A DNA stretch of 64,000 nucleotides from Paragyromitra xinjiangensis (Eukaryota; Ascomycota; Pezizomycetes; Pezizales; Discinaceae), in assembly GCA_038503065.1 (NCBI GenBank), contig JBCAMK010000017.1:682001-746000 (forward strand), read 5' to 3'. Below the pieces are notes generated by a model that was not told the origin of the DNA, searched no databases, and worked only from the letters and a program-made list of their open reading frames with translations. Made by a program: the position numbers and the translations under genes. Within the stretch, counting starts at the first letter, position 1. Every line of letters begins with the position of its first letter. Below, one piece after another: positions 23,265-33,639 of this stretch.

Positions 23265-24919
23265 GCTTCTTTGGCTATATTCACGCATTTTGGTTCTTAC
23301 GCTTTTATTTTGTCATGGGCTTTTGGGTTACGCGCGTCTAGGAGTTATAGATTGTGGTTTTATTGTACAAATTTCTTTTGGAGAGTGGAGACGGGGTTCA
23401 GCCGAAACCTCTATTGTGTGATACTTGAACGGATGATATGATCGGAGGGATTGTATATTGATATGCATACTTACGCTGCCACGACCTTCTTTCTTTCTAT
23501 TATGTTTTCTACTGTATTTTTTTCTAGCGGTTGGTTGGTTGCATGGGTATGGGTGGGTGTGGATGGGGTTTAAAAGTTTCCAAGATTAGGAATTAATGGC
23601 TATGGCTGTTGTACAATTATGGTTATCCTATAGTTACCACACGTTGTACCTTTGTCTGTGCGAGCTGAGAATTAAGTATTGCTGGCAGGTGTTGCAGGCC
23701 AATGAACACCGAGCGAGATCCTATGACTCGGCTAACAGGGGTGGGTCTTGTGGGGACCCGTCTATAGACTACCACGTTGGTATCAATCATTTTCTTTGCT
23801 CCTTTATCTGTAGTTTTTTATTCGCTATAATGGTGTTGCAGTAACCAGCTGAACGTATTTTCTAAGACATGTTAGCAGTGCTGTAATAGAGCCCACGATG
23901 ACTGGCGCTTTTCTAAGAGTGCCTGAGGGAGTGCTTATCTGCCTGGCCCCCGTGTAGCAAATACGATTGAAGCTGAAACTCCCTTCTTTAGGTGTTCTAT
24001 AGCTATCCGGGGCTGGCCTACGTGGATGTTATCGTAGTCTTGCGTGGAAGGAGGGCGAATCATATTTGGTGATGCAGGAGGGAGGCTTTTGCCGCTTTTC
24101 TTGTAGCATCTAGGTTCTGGGGGCGTTTACTGTCTTCATTCGTTTGGCCTCGCCGTATGAGGGGGCACTAGAGCGTACCTATTGTGGTGCAGTCTGGTTA
24201 CCTTTTTCGTAGATCCGGTGTTTACTTCCCCGCTTGCAACCGTCTCGAGCTGACAATAATGGACGTTTATCACGCGATTTTAGCGGGTAAAGGTCGCTAA
24301 GGTTCTTGCAGTGCCGATACATCCTCATGGGTATTTTCTACACTGAATTATCGTGCTCTTAGGTGGTTACTCGTTCGCAAGGACGCCTGTCGTCGATGTT
24401 TGGGCGGGCTGGGCTAGGAAAAGACTAGTTTCCGGATGGCTACGGAACGATACCTATCGGGAAGGGTTTACCTGACTAACTTGATGAAGCGGGGCGGTGT
24501 ACTGCCTGACCCATCTAACTGAGCGATGTATGTTCACCATTCTATGATCTACGTTAGCCATCGCGGGCTCTGGGTTTCGAGGGAGGTTGGTAATCTGTGC
24601 CTCATGGGTTTAGACACTAAGAAGGGCTAGAGGTGGGCTTTTTGGGGTATCGGACCCTTTTAAGAGTTTTGTGAGATCGAAGAATGGATGCTCTCCGGGA
24701 GAAATTGCCTTGTGATGGGAATCACGGTGTTTCCAAATACCTGGGCTCACTTTCTATGCTAGGCGAGTGAAGCGGCTTGAATTCCCTCCCCCAAGTATGG
24801 TGGTTTAAAGATACAAGAGAAAGGCATACAAACAACCTTGCAGCATGTCGACCGTGAACCAACTCCAGACCCTACAAAGACATCACCGGGTTGGGAACGG
24901 TCATGACTGTCCTGGTCTG
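23265..24919. other. Intergenic region, no supported gene
   Basis: 1.65 kb downstream of the arrestin gene with no frame above 90 codons that carries recognisable content. It borders the start of the tandem duplication at about 24.9 kb. Confidence 0.45.
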
Positions 24920-26768
24920 TGATGCGTATTCCGATCATATTCTCTGGTTGCCAGTTCCTCTTTCTAAGGGTTGTTTCGGAGAAATTTATATGTTTAGGTT
25001 GTCTGCTTGGATTTAGAGTCCGATAGAATGAGGGCGAAGGAGAGATTTTCCCAGGAGCGAAAGGAATTCATTATATTTACCAGAATGGCAATTTGATTGC
25101 GGATACAACCCTTTCTATTGCTAACGGTATCACTATATAACATGACCGGCTCTGGACTCCAAGTTGACATCGCAACTTCATACAAACCTCTGCTACAGCC
25201 CCTTCACTGATTGACATGGTTGCGGCTACATACTGAAAAGGTAATTTATCATGGATTTTGGACAAACTTTAGGTAAATGAAGCTCATTCCCGCATTCAAA
25301 GTTTAGCTTCGTTCTAACCAGTTATTTATCAGAAAATTGTCGTCGGCTATTTGACCGGGAAGTGTAGATAACCACCCTATACATGTCATGCCCGTGCTAC
25401 GGCTGGGATTGTAAATGTCCGCAGTACTATGCTATTGTTGTGCCAAAAGAATGCTCTAGGAGAACACTGTCTGGGGATAACGCAGAAGAGGAGATTCTCA
25501 TCATGGGGGGCGGTAAAGATTCTCAAGCGGCCGTTGATAACTTGATAGAGAAGGTTCGAACGAGGATCGGTGATACTCCGCAGGATATTTTCCGTGAACG
25601 CAAAGACACGAACACTCCTGTTGAATGTGATATTCCCGATATCCTAGCCCCGGGTAAGTTGGAAAAGCCTCCTAATATCTCAATAGTCGCTCAAATAATA
25701 CTAACCATGAGGAAAGAAACCGAGATAGAAGAGGAACAGAAGCAAGAAGGCGTTAAGATGGATCATACTACGGAAGAAAATGCCGAAGCCCCGGGGGATG
25801 GCGAGTCGAAAGCGGCAGCTAAAATGTCAGCCTCAACACCAACTATAGCCCTCCAGGGAACTGATGGTGAGTTGGAGAAAGCCGATGGGAAGGATAGTGA
25901 GCTTGAAAAGACCGTTGAGATAGGAATCGGGCAGGGGGTAAAAGTGGAACAACCTGAGATGGGTGAAGAATCTACTGGGAAGACCGCAAATTCCACCCCT
26001 CCGGAAGACTCTCATGTTGGAAACGAGCCTGAAAACACGAATTACCTTCCTTCTACTATACTGAACGCGGTTTCTACACCTATTCATGATGCCGTCGAAA
26101 GCTCTACGGTAGAAGTGCCACCTGACTCTACACTGGAGGCTGAGCTACAACCTACAATACTACATTCAGCCCCAGATACAGAAAATCAAGAATCCTCGGG
26201 GTTTCTCAACTTACTCACGCTAGTGGAGGAAGTACAATATATCGGGGATGTATAAAGATATCACTCAGCCTTCATCCAAGCTACAAGACGCTACTGATGA
26301 GCATGGTCGAAAATGCTCGTTAGAACACGACATATCGACCTTCGAGGTCATTTCCACTGCCAAAAATTCAACTAAGGGTAATCACAACGAAACTGCAGTG
26401 CCAGGGCTTGAGAGTGATGACTTTGAGTCCTGGATCTATGTTTAGAGATAAGGAATGGGGCTGGTGGGGATTAAAGGCATTTGGTGGGGTATAACTCTGA
26501 GATCCTACCCGAGAAGCTCTGTTCTCCTTACCTATCTCAGAGTTTGTATCCACAGCCTCTTTCAACCACTTCTCTTTATAATTCGTTAAGTAATTTAGCA
26601 CAATATTTTGCAACCCAGCTCTTGTGAATAGGGTGACTATCTTTTCGTGCTTACCCAAGCCTCCTCGGGCAATCAATAGAAACGCGAATATTGGTACGGA
26701 ATGTTTATTGTACCCATGTGCTAAATATAGAGATCAACGACTTGATGAATTGACCGTTGTTCTCCTGA
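24920..26768. repeat. Tandem duplication, unit 1 (carries family copy D)
   Basis: The stretch from about 24920 (CATATTCTCTGGTTGCCAGT) through the family gene to about 26768 is repeated head-to-tail in 26769-28715. Matching landmarks include TAGAGTCCGATAGAATG (25015 / 27597), AAGGAATTCATT (25061 / 27639), the gene start, and the 3' flank GGGGCTGGTGGGGATTAAA (26458 / 28347). Unit 1 lacks the two transposon insertions seen in unit 2, so it preserves the empty sites. Copy boundaries are approximate. Confidence 0.75.
25383..26255 (+). CDS. Paralogous family copy D; ancestral first exon cut off by an in-frame stop
   Basis: The intact frame from ATG 25383 gives 290 aa. By comparison with four paralogues the ancestral start was ATG 25251. 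A 22-nt exon (25251-25272, MDFGQTL) and a 60-bp intron (GTAAAT..CAG) precede an exon beginning at 25333 that reads ENCRRLFDREV, then TAG at 25365-25367 in frame. Copy E has CAA at this point, so one C-to-T change in CAG would explain the stop. Either the copy is disrupted or translation restarts at 25383. The core (YYAIVVPKECSRRTL, EEEILIMGGG, TRIGD) is conserved. The middle is acidic and Glu/Ser/Thr-rich. The family's C-terminal module is absent. An overlapping frame, 26248-26445, ends in LESDDFESWIYV and may be the original C-terminus after a frameshift. Function unknown. Confidence 0.6.
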   Translation: MSCPCYGWDCKCPQYYAIVVPKECSRRTLSGDNAEEEILIMGGGKDSQAAVDNLIEKVRTRIGDTPQDIFRERKDTNTPVECDIPDILAPGKLEKPPNISIVAQIILTMRKETEIEEEQKQEGVKMDHTTEENAEAPGDGESKAAAKMSASTPTIALQGTDGELEKADGKDSELEKTVEIGIGQGVKVEQPEMGEESTGKTANSTPPEDSHVGNEPENTNYLPSTILNAVSTPIHDAVESSTVEVPPDSTLEAELQPTILHSAPDTENQESSGFLNLLTLVEEVQYIGDV

Positions 26769-26846
26769 TCCATAATGAGTATTGCAATCATATTCTCCGG
26801 CTACTAGTTCTCCTTTTTAAGGTTTGCTCTGATTAGGATAATATTA

Positions 26847-27571
26847 TATGTGTCCCGATCCATATTGCAAGAATTTCCGTTTTAAAACAGGTTGACCCAC
26901 TTTAAAATGGGAGCGCTTCGAACATTGGCTGACCCATATACTAAGCGAAACTAGGAGATGGCCGATATCCAAAATTTCCACTCAGGCAAAATTTTTCTCA
27001 GGCTCCTCCTCCAGCCACCACCTCAGGCTCTTGTAACTTCAACCTATCTACCCATAGTATATAAATAAACTCTGAGTCCCCTTCCATCATATACTACATG
27101 TAGTACATAGATGGAGCCTGAGTTACATAATTATCCTTTATAGCGTGGTGTAGTACAGCGCATGCTTTCTCAGTCGCCGCGACGGGTCGTCATCGTTTTT
27201 CTCGGCGGAAATATGGTTGGTTTAATATCAAGATTTAAATTCTGAATCAGTAGATCTGGAAATTGAGGATCGTTCTAACAGTACCAGCATGAGACACGCA
27301 ACCTATTCATCCAATCACATAACACGAACCTTTGGATGCTGAGAAAAACGGTGACTAACCTGCCGCAGCGGCTGAGAAGGCATGCATGATACTAAAGTTG
27401 TTGTATTGGAATTCCAAAAGGGTGTTTCCACTGGCAAGCTCGCTTACCGACAGTGTATTCTTTGAATATCGGCCATCTCTTAGCTTCACTTTGTATATGG
27501 GTCGGCCAATGTTCAAAGTGCTCCCATTTTAAAATAGGCGTCCTTGGAATACGGGTCAGAACATCATGATA
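26847..27571. mobile_element. Non-autonomous element, about 720 bp, with long inverted subterminal arms
   Basis: The left arm around 26895-26980 contains TTTAAAATGGGAGCGCTTCG, AACATTGGCTGACCCATATA and GATGGCCGATATCCAAA. The same blocks appear inverted around 27460-27540. The corresponding place in unit 1 (near 24990, TTATA then TGTTTAGG) is uninterrupted, while here TATA is split from TGTTTAGG by this element. That supports insertion with a TA-type duplication (26847-26848 and 27570-27571). There is no coding frame of note. The outermost 40 bp match less well than the arms, so exact ends remain approximate. Confidence 0.65.
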
Positions 27572-27830
27572 TGTTTAGGTTGTCAGCTTAGATTTAGAGT
27601 CCGATAGAATGGGAGCGAAGGAGGGATTCCTAGGAGCGGAAGGAATTCATTGTATTTACCAGAATGACGGTTTGATAGAATTCTGGCTGCGGACACAACC
27701 CCTCCACCGCCAGCACTATATAACATGTCTGGCTCTGGACTCCTAGCTGACATATCGCAACTTCATACAAACCTCTACTGCAACTCCCTCACCGATTAAC
27801 ACACTTGCGGCTACACCCTGAGAAGGTAAT

Positions 27831-28003
27831 TTACAGCACACTCGCCCTATAAGAATTTTTTTGTGGGAGTATTCTTAGCGGAGAACACCCAAAACTACCT
27901 CCTTAGCCTGTATTTGGTGGGATCTTCTCTATAAACCTTATAAGAATATTCTTCTGTATTCTCAGTCCCGACGGTATTCTTATAGAACGATTATACTGTG
28001 TTA
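27831..28003. mobile_element. 167-bp MITE with TTA target duplication, inserted at the start codon of copy E
   Basis: TTA at 27831-27833 and 28001-28003 flanks an AT-rich 167-bp insert. Its ends are imperfect inverted repeats: CCTATAAGAAT near the left end against TCTATAAGAAT in the reverse complement of the right end. Further internal inverted pieces such as AGTATTCTTA and ATAAGAATA are present. Unit 1 has AGGTAATTTATC directly followed by the start codon, so the insert is absent there. A three-base TWA duplication suggests a PIF/Harbinger-type origin. The insertion places the last base of the right-hand duplication on the A of the start codon. Confidence 0.7.
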
Positions 28004-28338
28004 TGGAATTTATTTCAATCTTAGGTAAATGGAATTTATTCTTATTCATATTTTAGCTTTTTTCTAACCAATTATTAGAAAATTGTCGTTGGCTCTTTGG
28101 CCGTGATGTTCAAATAATCACACCATATCTACCTGGGACCACGTATGACCGTCCGAGGTACCATGCTATTGTTCTGCCAAAAGAATGTTCCATCAAGACT
28201 CTGTCCGAGTGTAGTATAGAGAAGGAGATGCTTCTCAAGGGTCAAGGCAGCAGTGATTGTGAAAAGGCTGTTCGTTACTTGGAAAGTGAGGTTCAATCGA
28301 GAATCGGCGAAATTTTGGCGAGTGGTTTCGTTTATTGA
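28003..28338 (+). pseudogene. Paralogous family copy E, truncated to the N-terminal domain
   Basis: Exon 1, 28003-28024 (MEFISIL), a 54-bp intron (GTAAAT..TAG, branch TCTAAC) and exon 2, 28079-28338, give only 93 aa. The N-terminal module is the best preserved of the tandem pair: ENCRWLFGRDVQIIT, then RYHAIVLPKECSIKTLS, then a short helix with SRIGEIL. The frame then ends at TGA where the 3' flank of the duplication begins, so the variable middle and the C-terminal module are deleted. The MITE ending at base 28000 removes the ancestral leader, so expression is doubtful. I treat it as a truncated pseudogene. A short functional protein cannot be excluded, because the remaining frame is intact. 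Confidence 0.6.
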
Positions 28339-28715
28339 TCAGGGATGGGGCTGGTGGGGATTAAAAGTATCTGGCGGAGTATAATTTTGAGATCCTATTT
28401 GGAAAGCTCCGTTCTCCTTATATATCTCAGAGTTTGTATTCACGGTCTCTCCAAGTTGTTCCCCTTTATGATTCGTCAAGCAATGTAATGCGCTTAATGA
28501 ATTGTCTGTCTGTCTGTCAAGTAATGTAGCATTGTATCTTATAAATAGATATGTATTTTGCAATCCAACTCTTATGAATAGAATGGATGACTATCTTCTC
28601 ACGCTTGCCCAGGCCTCCCCAGGTGACCGATAGAAATGCGAGTATTGGTATAGAATCTTTATTGTAACCATGGGTTGAATATAGGGATCGACGCCTTGAT
28701 TGATTAACTCCCGAC

Positions 28716-29196
28716 CGTGGCGTAGGCCCAAATTTATAGACAGCGCGCATACTGGTACATGAAAATTCGTCAACCTTTGGGACTTCCGATGTCCTCTCCG
28801 CTAGGGCCTACTGGAGCCTACTATCAATACTCTGTCAAGAGCCCATTTCCAACATCATGGGTGATCGTTTGTCCGAGTGATGTCTCATGAATATCGTTAG
28901 ACCAACATAACTTCTAATTTTTGCAAATACCTCCACCCTTTCCACATATTCTGAAGAGATTACCGTTTATTTACGATAACAGATGGAAATCCGTCTGAGT
29001 ACATCGCCATAGCCCAAGTAGCTAGATATGAATTTATTAAATCAACCAATCAAATGAACTATCATCATGGCTCATCACTCGTCTAACCAATTCTCCTATC
29101 ACACTAAGACAACCCCGAATATCCTAATCCTCATTGATTTAAATTTCCATATCTACAAATTACACGCCAAACCCCAGAATACCCCAAATTCATAAT
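28716..29196. other. Intergenic, nothing supported
   Basis: About 480 bp of AT-rich sequence between the duplicated unit and the 3' end of the polymerase gene on the opposite strand. Confidence 0.4.
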
Positions 29197-32100
29197 CTAT
29201 TCCTCATCGTCCTTAGCTCTAAACCGCTGATACCGCTGCTTCGGCTTATCGGCTTCACCCTTCTCCTCTCTCTCCTTCTTCTTCTTCATATCCCTCTCCT
29301 CCTTCCTCTCCTTCTTCAGTTTCTCCTTCTCTTCCTTCACAATCTCCTCCAGCTCCGCGTCATCCGCCGTAATCTGCGCTTTCACAAACGCCACACTCGG
29401 CACCTCTTTCTCCATCACCGGCTCCCTCGGCGTATACACCCAATTCTCTAGATTGATCTCTCCCTCCTCGGGCACAATACTCGGGTCCAAAAAGGACTCG
29501 ACCCCCTTCCCAAGAAGCGCCACAATATCCAACGACTCCCCACTCGGAATACTATCTGGATGCGACGGCGTAACGCACGTCATATCCACCTCTTTCCTCA
29601 ACACATGGTCAATATCCACCCCCGAGAAATACGCCACTGACTGCGGGAGATCCTCAATCCCCATCTGCTGGCTAAACATCGCACGAGTCCATACATTCGC
29701 GACCTGCAGAGCCATAGCTACTCTATACTTATCCTCCTGCCTCGCTAGATACCGTAGTTCGTCATGTACGGTGATAGCCAACCTCGCATCAAGGTTGTAT
29801 CGTCGAATCAAATAGTCCATGCTCACAATCAATAAATGTAGATAATCCACGCCTGAGCTCTGAATCGCCCAGTTGATCCGACTGGGCATGAACCCGTTAG
29901 CACTTAAATTCTTCTTCATCAACGCCTCTGTGATACCTGCAGCCAGCACGGGGGTCCTCGGTGCATCTTGTACTGCTAGTTCTTCTAGCTTATTGAAAAC
30001 GAAGCTTTCTGTGCCGCCGCGCCAGAACGGCCGATCACTAATCTTCTTCCTGGAAGTGCGTTGACCTTTGGTCTCCTTGTAGAGGTCTTCTGCGATCTTC
30101 TGTGCTGCTTCATGGGATAGCGTTGGGTTGAATTGTCGCAGCATCATAGTTGCGAACTTGACGCCTGCGCCGTAGATACGGCCGTAGTTGAACACCTTTG
30201 CGCTGTCTCGTGAGATACCGAGGATGCCTGCTGTTTTTGAGTGTAGGTCTGTTTTTGCGGTTTTATTTCCTTCAAGGTTCATAAACCCGACTGCGTTCCC
30301 GCCGTGAAGCCGGAACTGTGCATCCCCGATTAAACTCGCGATCCAGAGCTCCTCGCTGTCAACGTCTGCTCCGACGAATACATATCCCGGGGGAGCTTTG
30401 ATCATGGCTTTTAGCTCCGAACCGACGCGGTCTGGCTTAGGGTTTGAGGCGGTGAGCCAGGTGTTCTCGACGGCACGACGGGTGACGGTCCCCATAGGGA
30501 CCACGCGGGGGAGAATAAGCCCCACTTCAGCACCTTCAGTGGGTGGGATGCCGATATCGGTTTCTCCGGCCCAGACAACCATTTGACCTTTGATGCGATC
30601 CCGTGCGGAAATCCAGTATGAGCATGCTGCGTTCATCTCCAGTGCTTCTTTGGCAAGCTCATATTCAGATGACAGCGTTCCATCCTCAAAATACTGTTGA
30701 TATGATTTCGTGAATGGACTCGTACAGCGGCTATAAGGCCCGTCCTTACGTGGGAGCTTGAAATAGATACCCTCCTTGTCGTCTACCAGCTGCTGGATAC
30801 TCTCCTTATTCATATCGCACCGCTCTATAGAGCTATTATTATACTTCCAGGCCTCCTCGAAGGGTACTCTAAACGTCCACCCGAACTCGTCGCTCCAAAT
30901 AAGTGGGTATCCATCCCATGTGAGTTTCAACAGAAGTGGAACAATCCTCATACGAACACTAAGGACGAGCTCAGATTCGGCTGTTGGAAAAAGTTCTCTG
31001 TACCATTGTGGCATACCAGGGAGCTTCTGACGGTACCGGCGTCTGTGTGGGGAACCATCCTCCCTGACTTCTTGGCCTGACCAGTCGAGTTGGCGCAGCC
31101 ATGGGCTGGCCATGTAGATTTCCGGCTGGTCTTTTATCTCTAATGCTTCATTGACGAGTTTGACCAGTGCTGCTTGAATGTCGTCAGATAGTCGGAGATA
31201 AGTAGACTCGGCAGACTCAAGGTAGGTCTCCCAGCTACGATCCACCGGCAGTGTTGCAGAAGCGATATGTCGCAGTGCCGCGAAAGACACAGGATGCGGA
31301 CACACCTCCAGGAACGCTGGGAGGACCTTCTTAAACACCTCATGCGTAACAACCACGTCCTGCGCACAGTAACTCAGCAAGTTCCCCAGCTGCTCCAACA
31401 CACCCGCTGGCTCTAGTATACCAAACTCATTCCGAATAGTTTTATCAACCTCAATATCGCAATGAAACTTCGCCACATCCTTCAGCTTATTCAACGTACT
31501 CTTCCTCATCCACAAATACTCCTCCTTCTCTCCCTGTCGAAAATGATTCAACATCCCCTCCAACGTCCCATCCCCACCCGTACCACCTTCACCCAACGCC
31601 TCCGTCTCCCTCCTATGACGCATCCACTCCGGCCTTTGTCGAGACGCCATCCCATTGACAGCAGCATGAAGCGACATCGTATCAATATACGCACTCTTTG
31701 TCTGTCTCACGTGATACTCCTCCTTCACCCTAGCCCTATCATAGCCAACATTATGACCGATGACAATCCGCGGCTTACTATGATCCCCTAGAGGGATCAA
31801 ATGCCGATCATTCTTATCTCCCAGAATCCAAGGCGAGATCCAAGCGTACCATGCATGAGGTGAGACCGCACAAGCCATGCACGGGAAATCAGTGATTTTG
31901 TACAACACCTCGATATCAAACACGAGCATCTCCTCGTCTGGAGCCTCTACAGCCTCGGGGGGTCGTCCGTCGCTATAGTATTTCGTCCATCCGCGTTTTC
32001 GGATCCATCTAGTTGGCTTCGGGGGGAGTTTCGCTACGGCGAATTCATGTGCGAGACGGAGGTAGGGGTCCGAGGCGGACATGCCGAGTTTGTAGAAGTG

Positions 32101-32537
32101 TTCATCGAGGGTTTTGCCGTGGAGGGCTGGGAGGTCTAGGGAGATGGGAGGTGCGCGGGTGCTAGTCTTGCCGAGGAGGTCGTGGCGGGCGAGGTGGGAT
32201 TGGGAGAGGTTGACGAGTTCGGCGGAGGGTGGGGTGGGGGGTGGGAAGAGTTGTTCGCGGACGTGGGTGGGGACTTGTTGGACGCCGAGTTCGTTGAAAC
32301 GAGGTTTTGAGGGTGCTTTTAGAGGTTAGAGATTGGATGTGGGGTTTGTGATGGTGGGATTGAAGACAAACATTCAGTATCTTCAGGTTCGTTTGCTGGA
32401 AGTGTTGCTGGGTCTGTGGTGTAGTTTCGAGACCATGTTTGGAGGTGAGGATACGATGATCTTGAGATTACATTATGGGGCTTCAGACGCGCAATTGAGC
32501 GAGCACAGAAATGTAGAGAACGTATTGAAGGGATCAT
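29197..32537 (-). CDS. MIP1: Mitochondrial DNA polymerase gamma (family A replicase)
   Basis: Exon 1, 32537-32372, and exon 2, 32315-29197 (56-bp intron, GTTTGT donor, CTCTAAC branch), give 1094 aa. The Arg/Ser/His-rich N-terminus with no early acidic residues is a mitochondrial presequence. The 3'-5' exonuclease shows motif I (VFDIEVLY, about residue 188), II (IVIGHNVGYDRARV) and III (LLSYCAQDVVVTHEVF). The family A polymerase shows motif A (FVGADVDSEELWIASL, about 703), motif B (AKVFNYGRIYGAGVKFA, about 765) and motif C (ITVHDELRY, about 904). It replicates and repairs mitochondrial DNA in the matrix. The last 50 residues are a strongly charged Lys/Glu tract, a known type of fungal C-terminal extension, here unusually Lys-rich. 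The intron is required because the genomic frame between the exons is interrupted. Confidence 0.97.
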
Positions 32538-33054
32538 CGTCAGGGGATGGAAAGGCGGGATTTGATGATTACGTTGGAGGATACCCCGCTGGATATTTAT
32601 TTATCATTGTGGGATTCGAGTCATGATGTCAGTGGTAGAGTAGAGTGTTGATATTTAACCCAGTGCGCTAAGGTGTGCCAAGGATCATGTGGGGTGTAAA
32701 GTTGAGCCAAGACAGGGGAATATGTGCATTTTTCTATTTACATCTGAGTTCTGATTTGTCGATGTTTTGTTTGGTGGTAATTCATATCGTCTGAGCTGTA
32801 ACTTTAATTTTAAGCCTCAGGTACCTTCTCAGTTCAACTTTTCCTCGGCTTACCATTGTATTTAGAAGGGTGCTGCGGGCTTCGTCTGAGCGAGGGGTAG
32901 ACAATACAGTGCTTGTAAAGACATTGCAGACTCTAATATTATCACTCACGGTAATCACTATAGGGCCCTCATCCTCGAGAAACTGGGGCTTAATTATGCT
33001 CTACCACATCTAGGCATATCCGTGATATCCTGAGGGGCCTTGGAACCAGCCTCA

Positions 33055-33546
33055 ATGTGCCTGGATACTCAGATAAATCCGAGTTATGCTTGGGATGTTG
33101 CGCTGGTTCCACAGTTCCACGCCCCTAAGGGGTGGAGTTTGTTCAGAGGTATAATCATGCACCCTCACTCGTTAGGAACTGGGAAATACATAACATGGGT
33201 CAAGCTATCATATGTATTAAACTGTTTGCCAAACGTTAAGGTTGATGCTCGATCAAACGCGTTCGATCACCTAGTCGAAACACTTGTGGTACGAACAAAC
33301 AGTAGAAGTTTCACTCGTTTGAGCCTCAGCGCTATGACCAGTGATCGCCTTTGTGATTTGCAGTCCTCTCTTCCCGCAAAGTGGATCAGCGGAAATGAAA
33401 GAATACATGTAGTGACAGCGGGAGTTCCATCCAATAGGGACGCAGAGTACAAAGAGCTCTTCCGGTTGGTGTTCGTTGACACCTGCAAAAAAAAGGCTTG
33501 GCTCCCGTCTAGGCTCCTAAGTGTGCAGCACAGGAACAGGAGCTAG
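33055..33546 (+). CDS. Uncharacterised ORF upstream of the RING gene
   Basis: An open frame of 164 codons from ATG 33055 lies between the divergent starts of MIP1 and the RING gene. Its composition is ordinary and it has no stop for 490 bp. I recognise no domain, signal or repeat. Its end abuts the frame of the RING gene with no room for a separate promoter, so it may instead lie in that gene's leader or be a chance frame. There is no evidence of splicing. Confidence 0.25.
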   Translation: MCLDTQINPSYAWDVALVPQFHAPKGWSLFRGIIMHPHSLGTGKYITWVKLSYVLNCLPNVKVDARSNAFDHLVETLVVRTNSRSFTRLSLSAMTSDRLCDLQSSLPAKWISGNERIHVVTAGVPSNRDAEYKELFRLVFVDTCKKKAWLPSRLLSVQHRNRS

Positions 33547-33639
33547 ATGCGACCACTGACGTCCATCTTCCAAAGCAATCAAATCTTCCTCCCCACTTCG
33601 CACCTCACCACCAACCCCCTCAACCTCCCTCATCTCACC

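Larger units (their letters stand above)
26769..28715. repeat. Tandem duplication, unit 2 (carries family copy E and two transposon insertions)
   Basis: This is the second head-to-tail copy of the 24920-26768 unit. It has gained an element of about 720 bp at 26849-27569 and a 167-bp element at 27834-28000. It has also lost about 0.9 kb of the gene's middle and 3' part, because the 3' flank joins right after the first domain. Over about 110 bp of 3' flank aligned by eye (26461 onward vs 28350 onward), nearly all differences are transitions. Confidence 0.75.

Noticed and set aside
26368..26676. Minus-strand frame whose peptide partly recurs at 28339-28563 (GSQ-x-YTPP)
   Set aside because: The similarity is explained by the tandem DNA duplication. 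Most differences change the amino acid, so there is no sign of selection on this frame.
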